From Pseudobacter sp. (GTDB lineage Bacteria; Bacteroidota; Bacteroidia; Chitinophagales; Chitinophagaceae), in assembly GCA_017849455.1 (NCBI GenBank), contig JAFIGX010000024.1, positions 310,001 through 374,000 of the forward strand: a stretch of DNA of 64,000 nucleotides. Direction: 5' to 3'. Made by a program: the position numbers and the translations under genes. The notes below the pieces were generated by a model, which searched no databases, was not told where the DNA came from, and was given only the letters and a program-made list of their open reading frames with translations. Shown here piece by piece: positions 8,104-16,292 of this stretch; within the stretch, counting starts at the first letter, position 1, and every line of letters starts with the position of its first letter.

Positions 8104-9048
8104 CTATTGACCTTCAAAACTGGCTTTCATTTTTGCCATCAGGTCGGTATCGATCATTTTCTGTGCCAGTTTGATCATATTGGAAAAAGCTTTTGCATGG
8201 GAAATGCCATGCCCGATGATCACCGGTTTGGCCACACCCAGTACGGGTGTGCCGCCATAGTTCTCGAAATTGAAGCGGTCGAGATATTCATGCCTGATGG
8301 ATTTGGCATGGGTGATCTCGTAGAATGATTCGGCCAGTTTCAGGATCACGTTGCCGGTAAATCCTTCGCATACCATTACATCGGCCTTGTCGAGAAAAAT
8401 ATCACGGCCTTCCACATTGCCTGCAAAATTGATCTCCGTGTTCTCTTTCAGCAACGGGTAAGTGCCCTGGGCGAGAATATTGCCCTTGCCTTCTTCTTCA
8501 CCGATATTCAATAAAGCCACCCGGGGCTTTTCGATCCCCAGGATATACTGTGCATACAGCGAGCCGAGTGTTGCGAATTGATTGAGATGTTCGGGTTTGC
8601 AGTCTGCATTCAGTCCCACATCGAGGAGCAGGCCGGTCTTACCATTGTCTTTGGGAATAATGGTAGAGATGGTGGGCCGTTGAACACCGTCGATGGCTTT
8701 GATGCTGTACATGGAGCCCACGAGCATGGCCCCGGTATTACCGGCGCTGATAAAGGCGTCGGACTTGCCGGTAGCAAGCAGGTGAAAGCCGATAGCGATG
8801 GAGGATTGTTGTTTTTCCCTGAGGGCTTTGGTAGGGTGTTCGTGCATGTCAATAACCTGGGGAGCATGGACCACTTTTACCTGGCTGGCAGGAATGGAGT
8901 ATTCCTGCAGCAGGGGATTGATCTGTGCCTCGTCCCCGGTTAATAACAAAATTGCCGGATCACCGGTCTCAGATAAATACAGTTGGATCCCTTTCACCGC
9001 TTCAAGTGGTGCAAAGTCTCCACCCATCATATCTAATCCGATAGTCAT
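8104..9048 (-). CDS. plsX: Phosphate acyltransferase PlsX
   Basis: A 314-residue acyl-ACP:phosphate acyltransferase. It makes acyl-phosphate from acyl-ACP for PlsY, the first step of phospholipid synthesis. The start M-T-I-G-L-D-M-M-G-G-D-F-A-P is the family N-terminal signature, and S-A-G-N-T-G-A-M (about residues 101-108) and C-E-G-F-T-G-N-V (about 215-222) are conserved PlsX motifs. Length is normal. It lies after rpmF in the widespread yceD-rpmF-plsX order; where fabH often follows, a CPBP protease-like gene is found instead. Peripheral membrane or cytosolic location is expected. Confidence 0.95.
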   Translation of the reverse strand: MTIGLDMMGGDFAPLEAVKGIQLYLSETGDPAILLLTGDEAQINPLLQEYSIPASQVKVVHAPQVIDMHEHPTKALREKQQSSIAIGFHLLATGKSDAFISAGNTGAMLVGSMYSIKAIDGVQRPTISTIIPKDNGKTGLLLDVGLNADCKPEHLNQFATLGSLYAQYILGIEKPRVALLNIGEEEGKGNILAQGTYPLLKENTEINFAGNVEGRDIFLDKADVMVCEGFTGNVILKLAESFYEITHAKSIRHEYLDRFNFENYGGTPVLGVAKPVIIGHGISHAKAFSNMIKLAQKMIDTDLMAKMKASFEGQ

Positions 9049-9083
9049 TTCCGGCGATCAGGCTTTATGATTATAAAAGGAGT

Positions 9084-9275
9084 TTACTTGATGGGAGCTT
9101 TTTCTGCTACCACTTTTCCTTTATAATACAATTTGCCTTCGCTTACATGAGCACGATGGCGAACGTGGATCTCGCCGGTGGTGCTGTCCTTGCTTAATGT
9201 TACTTTCTCAGCCTTGTAGTGAGTTCTTCTCTTTGCACCTCTTTGTTGAGAATGTCTCCGTTTCGGATTGGGCAT
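9084..9275 (-). CDS. rpmF: 50S ribosomal protein L32
   Basis: A 63-residue basic ribosomal protein. The start M-P-N-P-K-R-R-H-S is typical of bL32, as is the following R-G-A-K-R-R-T-H segment. The zinc-binding cysteines found in some L32 proteins are absent, so this is the zinc-free form common in Bacteroidota. It sits between the DUF177 gene and plsX, the standard arrangement linking ribosome and lipid synthesis. Confidence 0.96.
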   Translation of the reverse strand: MPNPKRRHSQQRGAKRRTHYKAEKVTLSKDSTTGEIHVRHRAHVSEGKLYYKGKVVAEKAPIK

Positions 9276-9306
9276 AACTCAGAATTTATACAACTTATAA
9301 TAATGA

Positions 9307-9852
9307 TCAGTTACCTTCCAGGTCTTTGAATTTTTCCAGTCCTTTCCAGATAGGGTTGTTGGATTCTTTGTTCTGTGAATCCAGCTTTTTGAGCATGGCC
9401 AGCACCTCTTTATTACAGCCGGGGCCACCCATTTCTTCGGGGGTGCACATCCGCTGCATGGGGATGCTGAGGTTGATGAATTCATAGATCCAGTCGGCTA
9501 CCCGTAAATGGCTTTCGCCTTTGGAGATATAATATACATCCGGGTCTTCTTCCTGTTCGTTCATCACATCGGGCTCCTCCACCATTTTTACTACGATATT
9601 GAATTCATCCCACAGTTCAAGCGGCAGGTTGTTCCCGCAACGGTCGCAGGTGACCTCCAGTTTGCCTCCGACCTCGAATTTCAGCAGCATGAAACTGCTT
9701 TTTTTGTCGAGTGTGAGCTTCACTTTGGCCACACAGTTCCGGAAATCCTGTTCCTGGTAGTCTACAAAGAACTTATCGTTGATCTCGTATTCAAACTCAT
9801 GGATTCCCGGCTTCAACCCGACAAAAGCGATATCAAAATTCCGACGATTCAT
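9307..9852 (-). CDS. DUF177 (YceD-type) protein
   Basis: A 181-residue cytoplasmic protein of the YceD/DUF177 family, commonly encoded just before rpmF and, in plants and some bacteria, linked to 23S rRNA accumulation. The motif V-T-C-D-R-C-G-N (about residues 69-76) and a second cysteine pair in R-M-C-T-P-E and G-P-G-C-N (about 134-147) could bind a metal ion together. Acidic residues are frequent in the middle (E-E-D-P-D-V-Y-Y). It is the first gene of the DUF177-rpmF-plsX-CPBP cluster, and an exact TAnnTTTG promoter element lies 24-31 bases upstream. Confidence 0.88.
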   Translation of the reverse strand: MNRRNFDIAFVGLKPGIHEFEYEINDKFFVDYQEQDFRNCVAKVKLTLDKKSSFMLLKFEVGGKLEVTCDRCGNNLPLELWDEFNIVVKMVEEPDVMNEQEEDPDVYYISKGESHLRVADWIYEFINLSIPMQRMCTPEEMGGPGCNKEVLAMLKKLDSQNKESNNPIWKGLEKFKDLEGN

Positions 9853-9875
9853 GAGCTACTCTTTTAAAGAGTTTG

Positions 9876-9883
9876 CAAAGGTA
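9876..9883 (-). promoter_or_regulatory. -7 promoter element for DUF177-rpmF-plsX-CPBP
   Basis: Read on the minus strand the bases are TACCTTTG, an exact TAnnTTTG. The predicted transcript start is near 9869, giving a leader of about 17 bases before the ATG at 9852. No good -33 TTG at the usual spacing was found. Confidence 0.6.
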
Positions 9884-10030
9884 GGGAAATATGGTCGATT
9901 TTTAAAACAATACTGCTCCCAGGCAGGCTGGTTGCCTAAAATATTAAGCAACAAGGCAAAAGGTGAGGACTGGGACTGGCCGCTCGCTGGAAAGGACAAC
10001 AGCAAAAGATAGAAAAAGTTCGTGTGGACC

Positions 10031-10114
10031 GGGATTTTTGAGACGTATAGGATAAGTGAGATAAGATCAATATTTTCGCATTATCCCATTAATCTCATTC
10101 ATCTCACAAATCCC
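10031..10114. repeat. Nonamer-unit hairpin upstream of the DUF4920 gene
   Basis: The left arm 10031-10064 and right arm 10081-10114 are 34 nt each and complementary at 26 of 34 positions, around a 16-nt loop. Both arms are built on a 9-nt period: G-A-T or G-A-C recurs at positions 3, 12, 21 and 30 of the arm. The loop holds TATTTTCG (10071-10078), a 7/8 match to the -7 promoter element. It is distinct in unit and period from the octamer elements elsewhere in the window. Confidence 0.7.
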
Positions 10115-10127
10115 AGTTCAGACATAT

Positions 10128-10601
10128 ATGAAAAAACTACTATTCAGCGCAGCATTCCTTCTTTCCTTATCCTTCGTTCAGGCCCAGCCTCCGAAAGGAC
10201 CGGCCAATCCAGGTTCTGTGTATGGCGCCGCCACCACTGCCAAAGGCGCCATCGATATTGCGGAATTGCCGGCCAAATTGCAGCAAACAGACAGCCTTCA
10301 TACCAAAGTGATCGCCAAAGTACTGGAGGTATGCCCCAAAAAAGGATGCTGGATGAAATTACAGGTGAACGATAGCACCACCGCGTTCGTGAAGATGAAA
10401 GATTATGGATTCTTCGTGCCTCTCGATATAACGGGTAAGACCATCGTACTGGAAGGTGAAGCCAAATTGAAGACCACCTCTGTCAACGAGCTTCGCCATT
10501 ATGCCGAAGACGCAAAAAAGCCACAGTCGGAGATCGATGCGATCACCGAGCCTAAAAAAGAGATCAGGCTACTCGCCAGCGGTATCAAGGTGGTGAAATA
10601 G
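10128..10601 (+). CDS. DUF4920 family secreted protein
   Basis: A 157-residue exported protein with a clear signal peptide (M-K-K-L-L-F-S-A-A-F-L-L-S-L then V-Q-A-Q, cleavage near residue 19). The mature part fits DUF4920: the segment V-C-P-K-K-G-C-W-M-K-L (about residues 67-77) with two cysteines, then a G-K-T-I-V-L-E-G-E-A motif and an Y-A-E-D-A region. The fold is small and beta-rich; no function is established. It stands alone between minus-strand genes, preceded by the 9-nt-period hairpin that probably overlaps its promoter. Confidence 0.85.
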   Translation: MKKLLFSAAFLLSLSFVQAQPPKGPANPGSVYGAATTAKGAIDIAELPAKLQQTDSLHTKVIAKVLEVCPKKGCWMKLQVNDSTTAFVKMKDYGFFVPLDITGKTIVLEGEAKLKTTSVNELRHYAEDAKKPQSEIDAITEPKKEIRLLASGIKVVK

Positions 10602-10701
10602 CTTGCAGAAGATGGGTAAACGGTTTTGTTCCGGGTCAATTGTATTGCGCTGCGTTTGATCAGCAGGTTAAATGTACAAAAGGGAACTGAATATTTATGC
10701 C

Positions 10702-12930
10702 TTACTGCTGCTGGACCAGCTTAGTGATCAACTTCGCGTCACCTACTACAAACACCACATCGTTCAGTTGAAACTGGAACCAGGATTCCGGATTGAGTTG
10801 CCGGGCGCCATTTCTTTCAACGCCTACTACCAGGCCATGTATCTTTTCACGGATGCCAGAGCCGCGGATGGTCTTGAAGAGCAGGGGTGATGCTTCATGG
10901 ATAACGAAATCGCGCAACACTACTTCGGAAGCAGGTTCTTCGTTCTCTCCCTCATGTTTGCCGGGCCTGATGATGGCCAGCAGCCTTTTCATTTGCGGAT
11001 CGGTGCCTAATACAAATATTTCATCGCCTGGGAAGATGCGTTCATGCCGTCCCGGCGCATGTATATTCAGATCACCTCTTTTGATCAGTACTACATTGAT
11101 GCCGAGCTGTTCGCGCCAATGCAGTTCCAGTAAGGTTTTGCCGGCCACCGGTGATTCGGGATTGATGGACAGGGGAACGATATGTGCGTCCCATGGGGCC
11201 AGACTGGAGCGGTTCTTTTCTGCAGCAGCGATCTCCCTTTCATTGAAATTCGACATGAACCGGGCTTCGATGCGGTCGTAGAAAGCACGGATCTTTTTAT
11301 TGAAGGCGATGATGATGATAGCGATCACCAATACGGAAATGATACCAGTCTCGAATGAAAAGAAACGGTGCATGAGGAAACCGATGAAACCAGCGGCGAG
11401 GCATAAGCGCAGGAAATGTAGCAGGAGAAGCCGGGCATTATAACGTTTGGTGGCAATGATGCGGCTATAGGCTTCGGAATGTGTATTCTTTGCGGCCAGT
11501 GCCCATAGAAATGGGATCATGAGCAGCAGGGTCACGAATGCCGTAGCTGATTTCACCCAGGACGAATTATTGGCATAGATGCTGATATAGGGAAGCGCAT
11601 ATTGTGATGCCAGCAATACGATACATACCAGCAATGTAGAAAGCAGGGCAATATTCATCAGGTTGGAGCGCAGCACCAGGTTCCAGTCGCTCACGGCATT
11701 AGTGCTCTTGGTCTTCGAGCTGTAATTGGCCAGTGAGGCGGCGATCTTCGGTGGTAGCATCCTGTCCACCCATTTATAGAATGGTTTTGACGCTTTGATC
11801 AGGTAAGGCGTGGTGAGCGTGGTAACTGCCGACACTGCTACTGCGATCGGGTAGAGGAATTCGCTGGTCACTTTGAGCGTGAGGCCAAGGGTGGCAATGA
11901 TGAAGGAGAACTCCCCGATCTGGGCGAGACTCAGACCAGCCTGCACAGATGTTTGCAATGGCTGTCCGGCAATAAGCGCGCCGAAGCTGGTGCTGAGGAT
12001 CTTGCCGATGATGGTGATCATGCAGATAAGCGCAATGGGACCTGCATGTTCCACCAGCATCGCAGGGTTGATGAGCATGCCCACCGAAACGAAGAAGATG
12101 GCCCCGAACAGGTCTTTCACCGGCTTCACCAGGTGCTCGATCTTTTCGGCCTGGGTGGTCTCTGCCAGTATGGAACCCATGATGAAAGCGCCCAAAGCAG
12201 GTGAGAAGCCGACCTTATCGGCAAACCAAACCATCAGCAGGCAGAGCGACAGGGACACAACCAGCAGGGTCTCTTCATTCATGAGTTTTTTGGTTCGCTT
12301 GAGAAAACTGGGGATGAAGAAAATCCCCGATACGAACCAGATCACGAGGAAGAACACGAGCTTGAGCACGGAGAACAGCATTTCCGAACCGGCAAATTGC
12401 TGGCTGAGCGCCAGCGTGGACAACAACACCAGCAACACGATCGCCACGAGGTCTTCCACGATGAGCACGCCGAAAACCAGTGCGGCAAAGCGCTGCGTCT
12501 TTACGTTCAGCTCATCGAAGGCGCGAAGGATGATGGTGGTGGAGGAGATGGAGAGGATGCCTCCCAGAAAAAGGCTGTCCATATTCGACCAGCCCAGGAG
12601 CTTGCCTGTACCGAATCCCAGGGCCACCATGGCCACTACTTCGAAAATGGCCGTAATGGAGGCAGGAGGCCCTACTTTGATGAGTTTCTTGAAACTGAAC
12701 TCCAGGCCGAGGCTGAAGAGCAGGAAGATAACACCGATCTCAGCCCAGATCTGGATATTCGCTGGTTCATAAACGGTAGGAAGCCAATGAAAATGCGGGC
12801 CTACAAAAAAGCCAGCTATGATATAGCCCAGTACAACAGGCTGTTTGATCTTTTTGAACAAAAGGGTGACGAGGGCGGCCGCGCCCAGTATCAGGGCCAG
12901 ATCAAGAATGAGATAAGGAAGATGGGTCAT
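10702..12930 (-). CDS. CPA2-family cation:proton antiporter (KefB/KefC-like) with RCK-C domains
   Basis: A 742-residue monovalent cation:proton antiporter-2 protein. The first ~390 residues carry about 12 transmembrane segments of the Na/H exchanger fold, with G-L-E-F-S-F-K-K-L near residue 75 and a later G-A-F-I-M-G-S-I-L-A-E-T core. A second hydrophobic block (about 420-545) follows. The C-terminal cytoplasmic part has two TrkA-C (RCK-C) like domains: one around V-P-L-S-I-N-P-E-S-P-V-A-G (about 590-660) and one at about 670-740 ending near D-V-V-F-V-V-G-D. No Rossmann RCK-N domain is evident between them. It probably exchanges K+ or Na+ for protons; substrate and ligand are not known. Confidence 0.88.
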   Translation of the reverse strand: MTHLPYLILDLALILGAAALVTLLFKKIKQPVVLGYIIAGFFVGPHFHWLPTVYEPANIQIWAEIGVIFLLFSLGLEFSFKKLIKVGPPASITAIFEVVAMVALGFGTGKLLGWSNMDSLFLGGILSISSTTIILRAFDELNVKTQRFAALVFGVLIVEDLVAIVLLVLLSTLALSQQFAGSEMLFSVLKLVFFLVIWFVSGIFFIPSFLKRTKKLMNEETLLVVSLSLCLLMVWFADKVGFSPALGAFIMGSILAETTQAEKIEHLVKPVKDLFGAIFFVSVGMLINPAMLVEHAGPIALICMITIIGKILSTSFGALIAGQPLQTSVQAGLSLAQIGEFSFIIATLGLTLKVTSEFLYPIAVAVSAVTTLTTPYLIKASKPFYKWVDRMLPPKIAASLANYSSKTKSTNAVSDWNLVLRSNLMNIALLSTLLVCIVLLASQYALPYISIYANNSSWVKSATAFVTLLLMIPFLWALAAKNTHSEAYSRIIATKRYNARLLLLHFLRLCLAAGFIGFLMHRFFSFETGIISVLVIAIIIIAFNKKIRAFYDRIEARFMSNFNEREIAAAEKNRSSLAPWDAHIVPLSINPESPVAGKTLLELHWREQLGINVVLIKRGDLNIHAPGRHERIFPGDEIFVLGTDPQMKRLLAIIRPGKHEGENEEPASEVVLRDFVIHEASPLLFKTIRGSGIREKIHGLVVGVERNGARQLNPESWFQFQLNDVVFVVGDAKLITKLVQQQ

Positions 12931-13072
12931 GCAATAGTGGTTGATCTGTTACAAATGAAGTTACGATCATTTTGGAAAAAAAGGCCGGCGCCATCAGGAA
13001 CAATCCTGGCAGGAGAGGCCGTTCTGGGCTCGCCATACAGGTGGGGGTGTCCGGCAGAAGGCTGGGGCCGTA

Positions 13073-13411
13073 CTACCAGAAATAATGGTTGGGGAATATC
13101 AGCAGCAGGGAATGTAATGCACTGGTGATGGTCTTGTGCTGGATATTATATTGATGATCGATGTAATAAGTAATGGATAACGCCGATATATAACCGCTGA
13201 TGATATTGTCATTGCTTTGACATCTGCATTGAGGCAATATGCTCCGGTAGGCCAGGTGGTGCAGGGTTTCGGTGTCAGCAGGGGCGGGGACTTTGAGCAG
13301 GAAGGCGCGCAATGCCTGTTGGCGCTGCTTTTGGGGCATATTACCCTTAGCGGCAGCGTGAACAAACAAAGATGAAAGAACAGTAAAACATAGAATGGTA
13401 AAAACTTTCAC
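13073..13411 (-). CDS. Small secreted hypothetical protein
   Basis: A 112-residue ORF that I do not recognise. It has a plausible signal peptide (M-K-V-F-T-I-L-C-F-T-V-L-S-S-L-F then V-H-A-A, cleavage near residue 20). A basic glutamine-rich region follows (Q-K-Q-R-Q-Q-A-L-R), then a C-Q/R-C pair near residue 65. It lies just before glpR on the same strand (23-base gap). Another frame is also open here (13099-13365), but lacks a signal peptide. Real coding status is uncertain. Confidence 0.45.
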   Translation of the reverse strand: MKVFTILCFTVLSSLFVHAAAKGNMPQKQRQQALRAFLLKVPAPADTETLHHLAYRSILPQCRCQSNDNIISGYISALSITYYIDHQYNIQHKTITSALHSLLLIFPNHYFW

Positions 13412-13434
13412 GGCGCAAAGATAAGAAATCCTGG

Positions 13435-14199
13435 TCAGACTACCGTGACTGTAATGCCCATGCCCTGCAATGTCTTGACGATATGCTCCGATACACCGCT
13501 GTCGGTGATGATCTGCTCAACATCTTCCAGTCCGCAGATCCTGCCGAAACCGCGTTTGCCGAATTTGGTAGAATCGGCGAGCACGATCGTTCGCTGGGCA
13601 GTGCCGATCATCTTTCGGTTGAGATGGGCTTCCATGGCATTGGTGGTGGTGAGACCGAATTCGATATCGATGCCATCCACTCCCAGGAATAATTTATTGC
13701 AGGAAAGATCGCCGAGGATCTTTTCTGAATAAGGCCCTGTAACGGAGGAAGAACTTTTGCGGAGCAGCCCGCCCAACTGGATCACTTCGATCTCCGGGTA
13801 GCGGATCAGTTCCAGGGCTACGTTGAGAGCGGCCGTGACCACTGTGAGATTCCCTTTCGGATGGATATTCTTGGCCAGGGCCAGTACGGTGGTGCCGGAA
13901 GCGATGATGATACAATCGTCGGCTTCGATGAGGGAAGCTGCAGCCAGGCCGATCCTTGTTTTTTCCGGGGACCGGATCTTTTCCTTTTCATTCACGGGCT
14001 TATCGACCGTATAGGGATTGTGCAGGGTGCCGCCCCCGTGGGTGCGGAATAGCAGGTTTTTATCTTCCAGGAGTTTTAGGTCCTTTCGGATGGTTACGGA
14101 TGAAACATTCAGCTCCCGGCAGAGGTCGAGCACGGTAACGGAGCCTTCCTGCTGTAGTTTATTGATGATATGCTGGTGCCGTTCGGTGATATTGAGCAT
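13435..14199 (-). CDS. glpR: DeoR/GlpR-family transcriptional repressor
   Basis: A 254-residue DeoR-type regulator. The N-terminal winged helix-turn-helix spans about residues 5-60 (V-T-V-L-D-L-C-R-E-L-N-V-S-S-V-T-I-R-K-D-L as recognition region, then F-R-T-H-G-G-G). The rest is a DeoR C-terminal sugar-phosphate sensor domain, with I-A-S-G-T-T-V-L-A-L-A (about 99-109) as effector loop and L-F-L-G-V-D-G-I-D at about 171-179. Family members respond to phosphorylated metabolites such as glycerol-3-phosphate. Its position divergent from glpD and the glycerol cluster supports a GlpR role; that link is inference. The symbol rests on context as much as sequence. Confidence 0.85.
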   Translation of the reverse strand: MLNITERHQHIINKLQQEGSVTVLDLCRELNVSSVTIRKDLKLLEDKNLLFRTHGGGTLHNPYTVDKPVNEKEKIRSPEKTRIGLAAASLIEADDCIIIASGTTVLALAKNIHPKGNLTVVTAALNVALELIRYPEIEVIQLGGLLRKSSSSVTGPYSEKILGDLSCNKLFLGVDGIDIEFGLTTTNAMEAHLNRKMIGTAQRTIVLADSTKFGKRGFGRICGLEDVEQIITDSGVSEHIVKTLQGMGITVTVV

Positions 14200-14300
14200 A
14201 GGGATCGATCGAAATGCTTTGAAATGCTGTTATAATTCAATGTAACGACATTGCCGCTCAATTACAAATTTTGGTAATAAATTTTAGTTATCAAGCCATT

Positions 14301-14321
14301 ATGAAATTATGAATATTTCAT
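14301..14321. promoter_or_regulatory. Candidate operator palindrome between glpR and glpD
   Basis: ATGAAAT and ATTTCAT flank a 7-nt A/T-rich centre to form a 21-nt palindrome in the divergent region. It is placed suitably for binding by the DeoR-type repressor encoded next to it. Only one clear copy was found. Confidence 0.35.
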
Positions 14322-14364
14322 GAATGTGGATAAACCGGGGATAATTAGTTTCAAAATATTTCCT

Positions 14365-14395
14365 TTTGATTATTTCTGTTTTACTTTTACTTTCG
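14365..14395 (+). promoter_or_regulatory. Candidate glpD promoter
   Basis: TTTG at 14365-14368 and TACTTTCG at 14388-14395 (7/8 match to TAnnTTTG) are separated by 19 bases, the usual -33/-7 spacing in Bacteroidota. The predicted start is about 60 bases before the glpD ATG. Confidence 0.45.
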
Positions 14396-14461
14396 ATTTG
14401 TTGTTTTTAATAAATTCGAAACTTTAAATAGAAACAATTAAGAAGAAAAACTAAGGCGAGT

Positions 14462-16054
14462 ATGGCGAGATCATATAACCTGGAAGGGGCCCGGCGCACT
14501 GTTTTCCTGCAAAAGCTGGAAGAAGACCATCGTTGGGACCTGCTGGTGATCGGTGGCGGGGCCACCGGGCTGGGCATTGCCCTGGAAGCCACGGCCCGCG
14601 GATATTCCACCCTGCTGCTCGAACAGGCCGATTTCGCCAAAGGCACTTCCAGTCGCAGTACCAAACTGGTACATGGCGGCGTAAGATACCTGGCCCAGGG
14701 AGATGTGCGCCTGGTGCGGGAAGCCAGCATCGAAAGAGGGCTGCTCTACCGCAATGCACCGCATCTCGTGAAGAACCAAAGTTTCGTAATACCACTTTAC
14801 AGTTATTGGGACAGACTGAAATATACCATCGGGCTGAAGATCTACGATTGGATCGCCGGGCGGCTCAGCCTGGGTTCCTCCATTTTTATTTCCAGGGAAG
14901 CCACCCTGGAAAAACTGCCGAAGATCCAGCCGAAAGGACTGATCGGCGGAGTGCTCTACCACGATGGACAATTCGATGATTCACGCCTCGCCGTGAACCT
15001 GGCACAGAGCATCTTCGATAATGGCGGTTATGCTTTCAACTATATGAAAGTGGTAAAACTGCTGAAAGATGAAAAGCAAAAAGTGAATGGGGTAGTGGCC
15101 AAAGACCAGGAGACCGGCACCGTCTACACTATCCGGGCGCAGGCAGTGATCAATGCCACCGGCGTTTTCGTGGATGATATATTGCAGATGGATAACCCTG
15201 CTAACAGCAAAAGTATTTGTGTGAGCCAGGGCGTTCACCTCGTGCTGGATAAAAAATTCTATCCTTCCGATGTTGCCCTGATGATCCCCGAAACCAGCGA
15301 TGGCCGTGTATTGTTTGCCGTGCCCTGGCATAATAAAGTAGTGGTCGGTACAACGGACACGCCTGTACAGGAGGCTTCGCTCGAACCGGTAGCCCTGGAG
15401 AAAGAGATCAGCTTCATACTGGCAACGGCCTCACAATATTTTACGGAGAAGCCGCAACGCAGTGATGTGCTGAGCGTATTTGCCGGTTTGCGGCCACTGG
15501 CGGCTCCCCGGCAGGGAAGTCAGAAGACCAAGGAGATCTCCCGCAGCCATAAGATCATAGTATCGCCTTCGCACCTCTTCACTATTCTCGGAGGGAAATG
15601 GACCACTTTCCGCAAAATGGGAGAGGATATGGTGAACAGGATCGAAAAGGAATTACAATGGGCTCCCCGGAAATCTGTTACCCCTTCCATGCATATCCAT
15701 GGATATACGAATACCAACCAGTTTCAGCAAGACCCTTTCTCCTTTTATGGGAGCGATGCGCACCGCATCAAAGGGCTGATGAATGGCGATGCCAACCAGT
15801 GGATCAGTGAAAGCCTCAAAATTCACAAGGCGCAAGTGCTATGGGCGGTAAGTGAGGAGATGGCGAGAACGGTGGAAGATGTTCTGTCGAGGCGCACAAG
15901 GGCATTATTGCTCGATGCAAGGGAAAGTATACGGATAGCAAAAGAAGTGGCAGGCATCATGGCAGGGGCCCTGAATAAAGATGAAAAATGGATTGAACAA
16001 CAGGTTAAGGATTATAATTCACTGGCAGAAAAATACCTGATCGATGATCAGTGA
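14462..16054 (+). CDS. glpD: Aerobic glycerol-3-phosphate dehydrogenase
   Basis: A 530-residue FAD-dependent glycerol-3-phosphate dehydrogenase that oxidizes G3P to dihydroxyacetone phosphate and passes electrons to quinone at the inner membrane. The dinucleotide-binding motif G-G-G-A-T-G-L-G is at residues 31-38. It is followed by the family signature G-T-S-S-R-S-T-K-L-V-H-G-G-V-R-Y-L. A DAO-type C-terminal domain and helical tail follow. It heads the plus-strand glycerol cluster, divergent from the GlpR-type repressor, and is the committed step for glycerol use. Length is normal for the family. Confidence 0.95.
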   Translation: MARSYNLEGARRTVFLQKLEEDHRWDLLVIGGGATGLGIALEATARGYSTLLLEQADFAKGTSSRSTKLVHGGVRYLAQGDVRLVREASIERGLLYRNAPHLVKNQSFVIPLYSYWDRLKYTIGLKIYDWIAGRLSLGSSIFISREATLEKLPKIQPKGLIGGVLYHDGQFDDSRLAVNLAQSIFDNGGYAFNYMKVVKLLKDEKQKVNGVVAKDQETGTVYTIRAQAVINATGVFVDDILQMDNPANSKSICVSQGVHLVLDKKFYPSDVALMIPETSDGRVLFAVPWHNKVVVGTTDTPVQEASLEPVALEKEISFILATASQYFTEKPQRSDVLSVFAGLRPLAAPRQGSQKTKEISRSHKIIVSPSHLFTILGGKWTTFRKMGEDMVNRIEKELQWAPRKSVTPSMHIHGYTNTNQFQQDPFSFYGSDAHRIKGLMNGDANQWISESLKIHKAQVLWAVSEEMARTVEDVLSRRTRALLLDARESIRIAKEVAGIMAGALNKDEKWIEQQVKDYNSLAEKYLIDDQ

Positions 16055-16292
16055 TGATTGACGGCCAGATGGCAGATGATACAAAGATTGCTTATTCTGA
16101 TCAGAAGTATTGATTGGCTGGAATCCTTGTGCCTGTTGGGTTCCGGCATTGGAATTTTTTTTGACCGGGCATACAGAAAAAGTGTTGAGTTAACAATTAG
16201 GTAATACGTGGTTCTCATTTTTGCAAGATAGATAACTGCGTATAACCATAATGTTTATGATAATAACTCTTACTCTTAACCAATTATTGCTT

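Noticed and set aside
11873..12772. Plus-strand ORF of 299 codons opposite the antiporter
   Set aside because: It is a shadow of the membrane protein on the minus strand, with no motif of its own.
13099..13365. Alternative minus-strand ORF overlapping the small secreted protein
   Set aside because: It has no signal peptide or domain and is contained within the better-supported frame 13073-13411.
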